From Planctomycetota bacterium (lineage in GTDB: Bacteria > Planctomycetota > UBA1135 > GCA-002686595): DNA of 64,000 bases. Position 1 is the stretch's first letter; every line of letters starts with the position of its first letter. Positions 39,049 to 47,905 of the stretch are shown here, piece by piece. The stretch spans positions 62,001 through 126,000 of the forward strand of contig JAPKBR010000003.1 of NCBI GenBank assembly GCA_028823345.1, in the 5' to 3' direction. The notes under the pieces were generated by a model. It saw nothing but the letters and a program-made list of their open reading frames with translations, was not told where the DNA came from and made no database searches. Made by a program: the position numbers and the translations under genes.

Positions 39049-40421
39049 GTAACCCCATCGCAACCACCGAAGAGATCATCGAAGAGGTGACCTCCAGTTC
39101 CTCCCCCTTCGTCAAGCTGGCCGTGTGCGACATCGACGGTGTCCTACGGGGCAAGTATGTGCACAAGGACAAGTTCCTTTCGGTGCTCAAGGAGGGCCTT
39201 GGGTTCTGCGATGTGATCTTTGGATGGGACATGGGGGATCAGTGCTATGACCATGTTCCATTCACCGGCTGGCATACGGGCTATCCCGATGCACAGGCGC
39301 GCCTCGACCCCAAGAGCTTCCGGAAAATTCCCTGGGAAAACGAAGTGCCCTTTTTCCTGGGTGACTTTTCCAAGGAGGACAACCCCGCCGGAGCCCCTCC
39401 CTGCCCGCGCACGCTTCTGAAGAAAGTCATCGCCCAGGCGAGCGACATGAACCTGCTACCAGCTTTCTCCATGGAGTTTGAGTGGTTCAACTTCTTCGAG
39501 ACCGCCGAGAGCCTGGAGGAAAAGGGCTTTGTGCGTCCCCAGCCCATCACCCCCGGAATGCACGGGTACTCCATGCTGCGCACGAGCCAGAACTCTGAGT
39601 TCTTTGCCACCCTGCACGGGGCCCTGGAGGACTTTGACGTGCCCATCGAGGGCCTGCACACGGAAACGGGCCCCGGAGTCTTGGAAGCGGCGCTCATTTA
39701 CAGCGACGTCCTGGAAGCAGCCGATCGGGCGGTGCTTTTCAAGTGGGGCGCCAAGTCCATCGCCCACGACTTTGGAATGATGGCCAGCTTTATGGCCAAG
39801 TGGAACAGCGAGCTGCCCGGTTGCAGCGGGCACATTCACCAGAGTCTCTGGAGCGCAGACGGAAAAACCAACCTGTTCTTCGATGGGAATGGGCCGGACA
39901 ACATGAGCGACACCTTCCGCCACTATCTTGCGGGGCAAATGCACTGCCTGCCAGAAATCCTGCCGCTCCTAGCACCCAACATCAACAGCTACAAACGGCT
40001 AGTAGAAGGGCACTGGGCCCCCACCACAGTCACCTGGGGCATCAACAATCGCACGGCGGCTTTGCGGGTGATCAGCGGCGGTGAAAAGTCCACGCGCCTG
40101 GAAAACCGCGTTGTGGGATCCGACGCGAACCCCTACCTCGCTATGGCCGCTTCCCTGGCCAGTGGGCTCTATGGCATCCGGCACAAGCTGGAGCCGGTGC
40201 GGGACAAGGTGATCGGCAACGCGTACGAGGACACCGGCGCCGTTCGTCTGCCCAACACGCTCTCCGCAGCCACCGAGCGCATGGCAGAATCCGCCATCGC
40301 CAAAGAACTATTCGACGAAGCCTTCATCGAACACTTTGTGGCCACCCGACGCTGGGAGTGCAAGCAGCACCAGGCTGCGGTCACCGACTGGGAAACCCAG
40401 CGTTACTTTGAAATCGTCTAG
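39045..40421 (+). CDS. Glutamine-synthetase-family gamma-glutamyl-amine ligase (PuuA/IpuC/GlnA4-like)
   Basis: FSMEFEWFNF, LHTETGPGVLEAAL, GCSGHIHQSLW, NNRTAALRVI...TRLENRVVGSDANPYLAMAASLASGLYGI; N-terminal beta-grasp differs from GlnA-I. Confidence 0.85.
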   Translation: MSNPIATTEEIIEEVTSSSSPFVKLAVCDIDGVLRGKYVHKDKFLSVLKEGLGFCDVIFGWDMGDQCYDHVPFTGWHTGYPDAQARLDPKSFRKIPWENEVPFFLGDFSKEDNPAGAPPCPRTLLKKVIAQASDMNLLPAFSMEFEWFNFFETAESLEEKGFVRPQPITPGMHGYSMLRTSQNSEFFATLHGALEDFDVPIEGLHTETGPGVLEAALIYSDVLEAADRAVLFKWGAKSIAHDFGMMASFMAKWNSELPGCSGHIHQSLWSADGKTNLFFDGNGPDNMSDTFRHYLAGQMHCLPEILPLLAPNINSYKRLVEGHWAPTTVTWGINNRTAALRVISGGEKSTRLENRVVGSDANPYLAMAASLASGLYGIRHKLEPVRDKVIGNAYEDTGAVRLPNTLSAATERMAESAIAKELFDEAFIEHFVATRRWECKQHQAAVTDWETQRYFEIV

Positions 40422-40430
40422 CATCTGGCC

Positions 40431-41603
40431 ATGACTCCCGTCACTCAGTTCAATTACCCGACCCAGGTGCGCTTCGGCCCCGGATCCATGGGCGAAGTTC
40501 CAGAGCACCTGACCGCCCTGGGGATCCAACGCCCTCTTCTGGTCACCGACAAGATCGTCGCCGAATTGCCCCCTGGACAAAAGCTGGCAAGCTGTCTGGA
40601 AAACTTGCCCTTGGACAGCGCTGTGTTCTCCGGTATCTGGGGCAACCCGGTGATCAGTCAAGTGCAAGCGGGAGTGGCCGCGTTCAAAGAACACAAAGCC
40701 GACGGCATCGTGGCCCTCGGCGGCGGCGCGTCCATGGATGTGGCCAAGATCATTGCGCTCATGGCCCATCACCCGGGTTCCGTGTTGGACTACGAGGACG
40801 GGAATCCCAATCAAAAGCCAATTCAAAACCCGATCCCGCCGATCATCGCGATTCCAACCACCGCAGGCACGGGCAGCGAAGTGGGCCGGGCCGCAGTGGT
40901 TTCGGAAGACGGCTCCCATCGCAAAGCGATTCTGTTTCATCCGCGTCTCTTGCCCGCGGTGGTGTTGCTCGATCCGGAACTGACCGTGGGTTTGCCCGCA
41001 AAGGTCACTGCCGCCACGGGCATGGATGCCTTGAGCCACCTGGGAGAAGCATTCTTGGTCGACAGCTTTCACCCCATGGCGGATGGAGTTTCCCTGGAGG
41101 GCCTGGGTTTGATTTCCAAGAGCCTTTTGGATTGTGTCGATTTCGCGAATGCTGGCACGGGAGCCACGCCCGAACACATCGACGCCCGGGGCTTGATGCT
41201 GACTGCTTCCATGATGGGCGCCGTGGCCTTTCAAAAAGGTTTGGGTGTGACCCATTCCTGCGCCCATGCCCTCTCGACGGTTTGCGATTTGCACCACGGA
41301 CTGGCCAACGGGATCATGTTGCCCTTCACCTTCGGCTTCAACCGCAGTGCCTGCGAAGATAAGTTCAAGCGCATGAGCATCGCGGTGGGAGCAGATGGAA
41401 GCGCGGATGGCTTTTTCCGCTGGTTGGACGGGCTGCGAGCGCAGATTGGCATTCCCGCAAGCCTGAGGTTGGCCGGTGTTGGACCGGAGCACCTCGACGA
41501 CTTGATTGCCTTTGCACTCAAAGATTCTTGCCACTTGGAAAACCCAGTGCCGGTTTCTGAAGCTGATTTCCGTGCCCTCTTTCAGTCCGCGCTTCAGGCA
41601 TGA
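40431..41603 (+). CDS. Iron-containing (group III) alcohol dehydrogenase
   Basis: GGGASMDVAKIIALMAHHPG, IPTTAGTGSEVGRAAVV, TGMDALSHLGEAFL, HSCAHALSTVCDLHHGLANGIMLPFTFGFN. Confidence 0.92.
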   Translation: MTPVTQFNYPTQVRFGPGSMGEVPEHLTALGIQRPLLVTDKIVAELPPGQKLASCLENLPLDSAVFSGIWGNPVISQVQAGVAAFKEHKADGIVALGGGASMDVAKIIALMAHHPGSVLDYEDGNPNQKPIQNPIPPIIAIPTTAGTGSEVGRAAVVSEDGSHRKAILFHPRLLPAVVLLDPELTVGLPAKVTAATGMDALSHLGEAFLVDSFHPMADGVSLEGLGLISKSLLDCVDFANAGTGATPEHIDARGLMLTASMMGAVAFQKGLGVTHSCAHALSTVCDLHHGLANGIMLPFTFGFNRSACEDKFKRMSIAVGADGSADGFFRWLDGLRAQIGIPASLRLAGVGPEHLDDLIAFALKDSCHLENPVPVSEADFRALFQSALQA

Positions 41604-42364
41604 CTCCCCGTCCCCTCAAAATCGGCCTCGGCGCGTGCTTTTTCCACGCGGATCCCGCGCGCCCCATTTTCAAAGGCAAGACCCTGCAATACATGGAGCA
41701 GTCCATGGCTCATTGGGTGATGGCCTCCGGGGCAGTGCCCTTGATGTTGCCCCGGCCCAGCGGCCTGGTCGATGTGCGAATGCTGGTGGAGGAAATCGAC
41801 GGCTTACTGCTACAGGGTGGCTCGGATGTTTCCCCAAAAACCTATGGCATGCAAGCGCACAAACCCGAGTGGGCCGGAGACCGAGAGCGTGACCTCTATG
41901 AGATCGAGCTGCTCAACGAATGCTTGCGGGTGGGGAAACCTGTCCTGGGTATTTGCCGCGGCCTGCAATTGATCAATGTCGCCTTCGGCGGGACTCTCTA
42001 TCAGGATTTGGAAACCCAGTGCCCCGAATCCCAAGTCCATCGGGATTGGAATGTGTACGAGGATCTGCATCACGAGGTAGTGTTTGAGCCTGGCTCACGC
42101 CTGCACGAGTTCTATCCGGGGAAATCCGGCGGGCGCGTGAACAGCATTCATCATCAAGCCGTCATGGATCTTGCCGAAGGGCTGGTGATTGAAGCCCGTT
42201 CCGTGGACGACGGGATTGTTGAAGCCCTGCACCGTCCCGGACCCAGCTACCTCTACGCGCTGCAATGGCATCCCGAGTTCATTTCTGCGGAAGCTGCGGA
42301 GCTCCTGTCTCCAAATCCAATCATGCGCAGTTTCCTTTCCGCTGCTGAAGAAGCCCGCGCCTAA
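41600..42364 (+). CDS. Gamma-glutamyl-amine hydrolase (peptidase C26, PuuD-like)
   Basis: GLLLQGGSDVSPKTYG, PVLGICRGLQLINVAFGGTLYQDL, VNSIHHQAVMDLAEGLVIEARS, LYALQWHPEF. Confidence 0.92.
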   Translation: MTPRPLKIGLGACFFHADPARPIFKGKTLQYMEQSMAHWVMASGAVPLMLPRPSGLVDVRMLVEEIDGLLLQGGSDVSPKTYGMQAHKPEWAGDRERDLYEIELLNECLRVGKPVLGICRGLQLINVAFGGTLYQDLETQCPESQVHRDWNVYEDLHHEVVFEPGSRLHEFYPGKSGGRVNSIHHQAVMDLAEGLVIEARSVDDGIVEALHRPGPSYLYALQWHPEFISAEAAELLSPNPIMRSFLSAAEEARA

Positions 42365-42369
42365 AATCC

Positions 42370-43743
42370 ATGCTGCAAGTCATCAACCCAGCCACCGGCG
42401 GTGCGCTCTGTGAGCTAAGAACCGACTCCCCCGAAATGGTGAGCGACAAGTACCAACAAGCACGCCTGGCCCAACCCGCCTGGGCCGCTCTTGAGGTCCA
42501 AGAACGCTGCGCTTTTATACGCCGCTTCCAGCAACAACTGATCGAGCGCCAGGAAGAACTCGCAGGCCTTTTGACCTCGGAAACGGGCAAGCCCCTGCAG
42601 CAGTCCCTCAACGAACTGAATGGCGTCCAGGGTCGCATCGATTTCTTCCTGAAGAGCACCGCGGACACCATTCAGGCCCTCGATATGCTGCCGTCGGGCA
42701 ACAATCCCGCCGAGCGCCTGACCTTTGAACCCCTGGGAGTGATCGCAAACATCTCCGCCTGGAATTACCCCTACCTTGTGGGTGCCAATGTCTTCATCCC
42801 GGCGCTCCTGACCGGTAATACGGTGCTTTACAAGCCGTCGGAATTCGCCTCCCTCACAGGCAAGGCGATCTTCGACATGTTCACCTCGAGCGGTCTACCG
42901 GAGGGTGTCTTGAGCGTCATCATTGGTGAAGGCGAGGTGGGTGCACACCTGCTCCAACAGCCCATCGATGGGGTCTACTTCACCGGGTCTCATGCCACTG
43001 GCGTCAAGATCGCCGCGGGCGCCGCCCCAAATTTGATGCGCGTCCAACTGGAACTGGGAGGCAAAGACCCGGTCTATGTGATGGAGGACGCTCCAGTTGC
43101 CGCCGCCGCAACCGCCCTTGCGGACGGAGCCTTCTACAACGCAGGCCAAAGCTGCTGCGCAGTGGAGCGAATCTATGTGCGCAACGAGATCATGGACGAG
43201 TTCGTAAAGCACTTTGTTATCGCCGCACAAAAACTCGTTGTTGGATCCCCCACCGATCCCACCACCACCCTCGGGCCCCTGACCCGTGCCGCGCAACTCG
43301 ACGTGCTGGACGCCCAGGTGGCGGATGCTCTGCAAAAGGGCGCCCAGCTCAAGGTCGGCGGGCAAAGGCTCCCTGGTCCCGGGTCGTTCTATCAGCCAAC
43401 CGTCATGACCCAGGTCAACCACACCATGGACCTGATGACCGAAGAGAGTTTTGGCCCCATCATCGGCATCCAAGGTGTGTCTTCTGACAGCGAAGCACTA
43501 GAGCTGATGAACGACAGCCCCTATGGCCTGACCGCGGCGGTTTTTTCTCCCGACCAACAACGGGCCCAAGGCATCCTGGCCCGCGTCAACTCCGGCACCG
43601 TCTACTGGAATTGCTGCGACCGGGTCAGTCCGCACCTGCCCTGGACCGGCCGGGGGAACTCAGGCATCGGCAGCACGCTCTCGACCCTTGGGATTCAGGC
43701 GTTTGTGCAGCCAAAGAGCTGGCACATGAACGCGGGCCAATAG
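42370..43743 (+). CDS. NAD(P)-dependent aldehyde dehydrogenase
   Basis: ISAWNYPYLVGANVFIPALLTGNTVLYKPSEFAS, LELGGKDPVYVM, GAFYNAGQSCCAVERIYV. Confidence 0.95.
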   Translation: MLQVINPATGGALCELRTDSPEMVSDKYQQARLAQPAWAALEVQERCAFIRRFQQQLIERQEELAGLLTSETGKPLQQSLNELNGVQGRIDFFLKSTADTIQALDMLPSGNNPAERLTFEPLGVIANISAWNYPYLVGANVFIPALLTGNTVLYKPSEFASLTGKAIFDMFTSSGLPEGVLSVIIGEGEVGAHLLQQPIDGVYFTGSHATGVKIAAGAAPNLMRVQLELGGKDPVYVMEDAPVAAAATALADGAFYNAGQSCCAVERIYVRNEIMDEFVKHFVIAAQKLVVGSPTDPTTTLGPLTRAAQLDVLDAQVADALQKGAQLKVGGQRLPGPGSFYQPTVMTQVNHTMDLMTEESFGPIIGIQGVSSDSEALELMNDSPYGLTAAVFSPDQQRAQGILARVNSGTVYWNCCDRVSPHLPWTGRGNSGIGSTLSTLGIQAFVQPKSWHMNAGQ

Positions 43744-43800
43744 GGAATCAAGGCTTGATTGGCACTTGGGTAACTCGAAGGGGAGGGGTGAACTAACCCC

Positions 43801-45333
43801 TCACTCAAACAAGCTGCGGGCAGTCATGGCGGAGGGTACCTCCAAATCAAGCACCTGCAAGAGCGTCGGGGCCACGTCCGCCAGCACGCCGTGGGGCCGA
43901 ATCGACTGGCCTTTCAGGGACTCGCCGCAAAAGACGATGGGCACGGGGTTCAAGGTGTGGGCTGTGTGAGGTTCGCCGGACTCAGGATCCACAAGCTTTT
44001 CCGAGTTGCCATGGTCTGCGGTGATGACCGCCAGGCCGCCTAAGGCGTTCACCGCAGCGGTGACCTCTTGCAGGCAACTATCCACGAACGCCACCGCTTG
44101 GCAAGCGGCACCGTAGTCCCCCGTGTGACCCACCATGTCCGCGTTGGCGTAGTTGATGATGAACACGTCGGTTTCAGCGCGGCCAAGTTCCTTCAAGATT
44201 GCGTCGGTAACGCCTCGGGCGCTCATTTGGGGCGCCAAGTCATAGGTGGCGACTTTGGGGCTAGGGAGCAGAATGCGGTTTTCGCCTGGCAGCACATCTT
44301 CTTTGCCCCCAGAAAAGAAAAAGGTCACGTGGGCGTACTTTTCGGTCTCTGCAATCCGCGCCTGCCGCAGCCCAGCACGGCTGAGCACCTCCGGGAGCAT
44401 GTCCGACAGATCGTTCGGCGCAAAGGCGATGGGAAAGGGGAAGTCCGCGCGGTATTGGGTGAAGGTGGTGATGGCCGGGCGGCCCGTGCCTCGCCGTTCG
44501 AAGTGCTCGAAGTCTTCAAATGCCAAAGCAAGTGAAATCTCGCGCACACGATCCGACCGGTAATTGAACATGATCAGCGGTTCGTCTGAACCGATGCGCG
44601 TGCCCTCCGCCGGGCCGATCAAGGTGGGCTCCATAAACTCGTCGGTGATTCCTGCTGCGTAGGATTGTTCCAGTGCATTTAACACCGAATCCCGCTGCTC
44701 ACCGATTCCAGCGGTGAGTAAGTCGTGAGCCTTTTGCACGCGCTCCCAGCGATTGTCCCGATCCATGGCCCAGTAGCGTCCCACAAGACTGACAATGCGG
44801 CCCACACCCACTTCAACGCAGGCCGCCTCAAGGCGCGCCAGATGTTTCACCCCTGAGCGCGGTGCCGTGTCCCGTCCATCAGTCAGGGCGTGGATCAAAA
44901 CCTTATCGCCAGGCACGCCGACCTTTTTGGCCATGCGCAAGAGAGCCACGATGTGTTTGTCGCTGGCATGCACGGCCCCATCAGAGACCAGCCCCATGAG
45001 GTGCAGGTTTTGGTCTCCCCGCCGAGCGTCCTCCATGGCTTTCAGCAACGCGCCATTCTCGAAGAACTCGCCGCTCTCGATGGCCGCGTCGATACGCGTG
45101 ATGTCCTGATTGATCACCCGCCCAGCGCCAAGGCTCATGTGCCCCACCTCACTGTTGCCCATGATTCCCTCCGGCAGGCCCACTTCCCGCCCGCAGGCAT
45201 GCAGCAGTCCGTGGGGATACTGACCCAACAACTGCTGAAAGAAAGGCGCAGAGGAGGCGATCGCGTTGAACTCAGGTTCATCGCGCTGCCCCCAACCATC
45301 GAGGACAACCAACAGGAGCGGAGGACGTTTCAT
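43801..45333 (-). CDS. gpmI: 2,3-bisphosphoglycerate-independent phosphoglycerate mutase
   Basis: LLLVVLDGWGQRDEPEFNAIASS, GLPEGIMGNSEVGHMSLGAGRVINQDITRID, GLVSDGAVHASDKHI, ALTDGRDTAPRSG, NYANADMVGHTGDYGA, ITADHGNSEKL. Confidence 0.96.
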   Translation of the reverse strand: MKRPPLLLVVLDGWGQRDEPEFNAIASSAPFFQQLLGQYPHGLLHACGREVGLPEGIMGNSEVGHMSLGAGRVINQDITRIDAAIESGEFFENGALLKAMEDARRGDQNLHLMGLVSDGAVHASDKHIVALLRMAKKVGVPGDKVLIHALTDGRDTAPRSGVKHLARLEAACVEVGVGRIVSLVGRYWAMDRDNRWERVQKAHDLLTAGIGEQRDSVLNALEQSYAAGITDEFMEPTLIGPAEGTRIGSDEPLIMFNYRSDRVREISLALAFEDFEHFERRGTGRPAITTFTQYRADFPFPIAFAPNDLSDMLPEVLSRAGLRQARIAETEKYAHVTFFFSGGKEDVLPGENRILLPSPKVATYDLAPQMSARGVTDAILKELGRAETDVFIINYANADMVGHTGDYGAACQAVAFVDSCLQEVTAAVNALGGLAVITADHGNSEKLVDPESGEPHTAHTLNPVPIVFCGESLKGQSIRPHGVLADVAPTLLQVLDLEVPSAMTARSLFE

Positions 45334-45399
45334 GCTTAGAATTCCTGGGGAAAAGCACCTGTGGCCCAGGGCTCCCCACATGCACCATACTAAAGGCCC

Positions 45400-46224
45400 A
45401 TGGAAAAGAAGAAGCCGACCACCACTCGAATCACGCGAGCTTTCAGGGCTGCAGGCCTCGCGGGCCTGGGCCTGCTGGCCAGTTGCGCCAACTTCAATAC
45501 CTTCAGCGTCCAAGAGGACGTCACCCTCGGGGTAAGGGCGTATGAGGACGTGCGCAGCAAGGAGCCCCTGGTCACCTCGGGCCCCGCCCTAGAGCATGTC
45601 TTGAGGGTCACCGAGCGCCTAGTCCCTGCGGCCCTGGTGGATGCCCCGTCATTTGCCGAGAAATTCCCCTGGGAGACCGTCCTGATCCAAGAGGACAGCA
45701 CCCTCAACGCCTTCTGCCTCCCCGGGGGCAAGATGGCGGTCTACACGGGCATTTTGGCAGTCACCCAAGACGAGGCGGGCTTGGCAGTGGTCATGGCCCA
45801 CGAAATCGCCCATGCCACAGCGCGCCACGGCACCCAAGCCATGACGCGCCAATTGGCCTTGAGCGGAGGGCTGGCCATGCTGGGCGTGGTGCTGGAGGAG
45901 AACGAGCTGAACCCCGAATACTCCATGGCGATCGCCTCCATTAGCGCCACCCTGCTGACCCTCTCCTATGGGCGAGACGCGGAGCTAGAAGCGGACCGGG
46001 TGGGCCTCATCACTATGGCCAGGGCGGGCTATGACCCCCGGGTGGCGGTGGAGTTTTGGCAGCGCATGGAGGCCCAGGGCGGTGGAGCCCCGCCGGAGTG
46101 GCTCTCCACGCACCCCTCCCACGGTCACCGCATCGAGCAGATTCGAAGCCTCTTGCCCGAAGCCCTGGCCATCTGGGAAAGCACCCAGGGCCGGGGGGGA
46201 AGCTCTACAGAATCGGATTTCTGA
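45400..46224 (+). CDS. M48-family metalloprotease lipoprotein
   Basis: Lipobox LGLLASCAN; LNAFCLPGGKMAVYTGIL..LAVVMAHEIAHATARHGTQ, AELEADRVGLITMARAGYDP, WLSTHPSHGHRIEQIRS. Confidence 0.93.
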   Translation: MEKKKPTTTRITRAFRAAGLAGLGLLASCANFNTFSVQEDVTLGVRAYEDVRSKEPLVTSGPALEHVLRVTERLVPAALVDAPSFAEKFPWETVLIQEDSTLNAFCLPGGKMAVYTGILAVTQDEAGLAVVMAHEIAHATARHGTQAMTRQLALSGGLAMLGVVLEENELNPEYSMAIASISATLLTLSYGRDAELEADRVGLITMARAGYDPRVAVEFWQRMEAQGGGAPPEWLSTHPSHGHRIEQIRSLLPEALAIWESTQGRGGSSTESDF

Positions 46225-46228
46225 AAAG

Positions 46229-46256
46229 TTGTAAACCCCTTGCAGTCAAGGGGTTA
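46229..46256 (+). terminator. Hairpin after the M48 gene
   Basis: GTTGTAAACCCCTTG-CAGT-CAAGGGGTTACAAC: about 14-bp stem with one bulge, just downstream of the stop codon. Confidence 0.65.
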
Positions 46257-46411
46257 CAACGGCGGGGCCGAAGGAGGGCAAGCGAAGTCGGGCTGCGGTT
46301 TCTACTTTCCTATGCCCACGGGACCAACCCCGAGGTATTCCGGGTCCCCACGGACCCCCGCCCGAGTACTTCTCCGGGCATTTCCACCAGCACCTACCCC
46401 TCCGCTGCCCC

Positions 46412-47899
46412 GTGAAGGTCGCCTTCGCAACTCCCGAATTCCAGAGCTTGGTGCGCCGCACCAACCTCGCCGAGATCGCTGAACAACTCCCCCGCGCCCT
46501 GATGGCTGCGGGTGCGAATGTCCGTGTCTTTTTGCCTCTGACCAAGGACATCGACACCTCGATTCTCACCGGGCTCAAGAACGCGGGCAGCCTGACTCTC
46601 CCGGATGGGGACGAAACCGTGCGCGTGCGAGTGATGCGCGGCCAGCTCAACGGCTTGGAGCTCTGCCTGATCGATCATGCCCAGCTCTTCCGCACGCGGC
46701 ACCCCTACGGAGATGCCCAGGGCCCCTATAGCGACAACTGGCGCCGGTTCGCGATTTTCGCACGGGCCGTTCTGGAAGGCCTTGAACTCATCCGCTTCTC
46801 CGCAGATGTGATCCACTGTTTTGATTGGACCACGGGTTTGATTCCGGTCATTCAAAAACTCGAGTACCAAAACCGCGTTGAGAAACACCCTGCCTCCAAG
46901 GCTGGCACTTTCTTCGCCGTGCAAAACACCGCTATGCAAGGCAGTTTTGAGCGCGAGATCTTGCCAAAGATCGGAATCCCCCACTCAGAATTCCACGCCA
47001 TTGGCGGAGTCGAGTTGGGAGGCAAGATCAACTACCTGAAGGCAGGGGCAGAGTACGCCACAATCATCGGCACCAACTCCCCCACAATGGTGGGGTCAGT
47101 AACCTCCTTGCCCAACGACAGCACGGTCTACGACACCTTTAGGCGTCGAGAAAAAGAGATCGTTGGCATTACGCCCGGCATCAACTATCGCTCTTGGGAC
47201 CCGAGCTGCGACCCCCTGCTGGCCCAGGTCTTCGGTCCCGATGACAAGGATCCCACCGCAGGCAAGCGCAGGTGCAAAGTCACCTTGCAAAAAGCCCTCA
47301 AACTAGACAACGGTCCCCGGACGCCCCTGATCTGCGTGATCGGCCAGTTCGACAGCGATGGCGGTTTCGACATTGTCTCTGAGGCGCTCACTCCCCTGCT
47401 GGAGCGGTCCGTGCAAGTGGTCATGATGGGCCCGGGAAGTCCCGAGGTTCTTGAGCGCCTGCACACCATCGAGCAAACATTCGCCGGCCGTTGCCGAATC
47501 ATCGAGGGCTACAACGTCAACACTGCCCATGTGTTGCTTGGTGGGTCCGACATCTTGCTGTTACCGTCCCACTTCCACGCTGCGCCAACCTTGCCCGCAA
47601 TTGGCATGCGCTACGGCGTGGTCCCAGTCACTTTTGCGAACGGCGGACTCGCAGATGTGGTTCGGGATGTGCGCGATCATCCGCTTAATGGCACTGGATT
47701 TTCATTCAAGAGCTACGACGCTGACTCTATGCTCGAGGATGGCATCGATGCTGCGCGGCAGCACTACAAGAACACCCCTGACTGGAAACAAGTGGTTCTG
47801 CGCTGCCTGGGCGAAGACAACTCTTGGGCTGCTGCAGCCGATCAACAGCTCAAGGCCTACCGCCGCGTTCGTCGGCGTACTCCCCCGAGGAGGAGCTAG
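46412..47899 (+). CDS. GlgA-like glycosyltransferase (divergent glycogen/starch synthase homologue)
   Basis: MKVAFATPEFQSLVRRTNLAEIAEQLPRALMAAGANVRVFLP, VIHCFDWTTGLIPVI, INYLKAGAEYATIIGTNSPTM, GITPGINYRSWDPSCD, LPSHFHAAPTLPAIGMRYGVVPVTFANGGLADVV; collinear with GlgA. Confidence 0.78.
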   Translation: MKVAFATPEFQSLVRRTNLAEIAEQLPRALMAAGANVRVFLPLTKDIDTSILTGLKNAGSLTLPDGDETVRVRVMRGQLNGLELCLIDHAQLFRTRHPYGDAQGPYSDNWRRFAIFARAVLEGLELIRFSADVIHCFDWTTGLIPVIQKLEYQNRVEKHPASKAGTFFAVQNTAMQGSFEREILPKIGIPHSEFHAIGGVELGGKINYLKAGAEYATIIGTNSPTMVGSVTSLPNDSTVYDTFRRREKEIVGITPGINYRSWDPSCDPLLAQVFGPDDKDPTAGKRRCKVTLQKALKLDNGPRTPLICVIGQFDSDGGFDIVSEALTPLLERSVQVVMMGPGSPEVLERLHTIEQTFAGRCRIIEGYNVNTAHVLLGGSDILLLPSHFHAAPTLPAIGMRYGVVPVTFANGGLADVVRDVRDHPLNGTGFSFKSYDADSMLEDGIDAARQHYKNTPDWKQVVLRCLGEDNSWAAAADQQLKAYRRVRRRTPPRRS

Positions 47900-47905
47900 C
47901 TGCTA

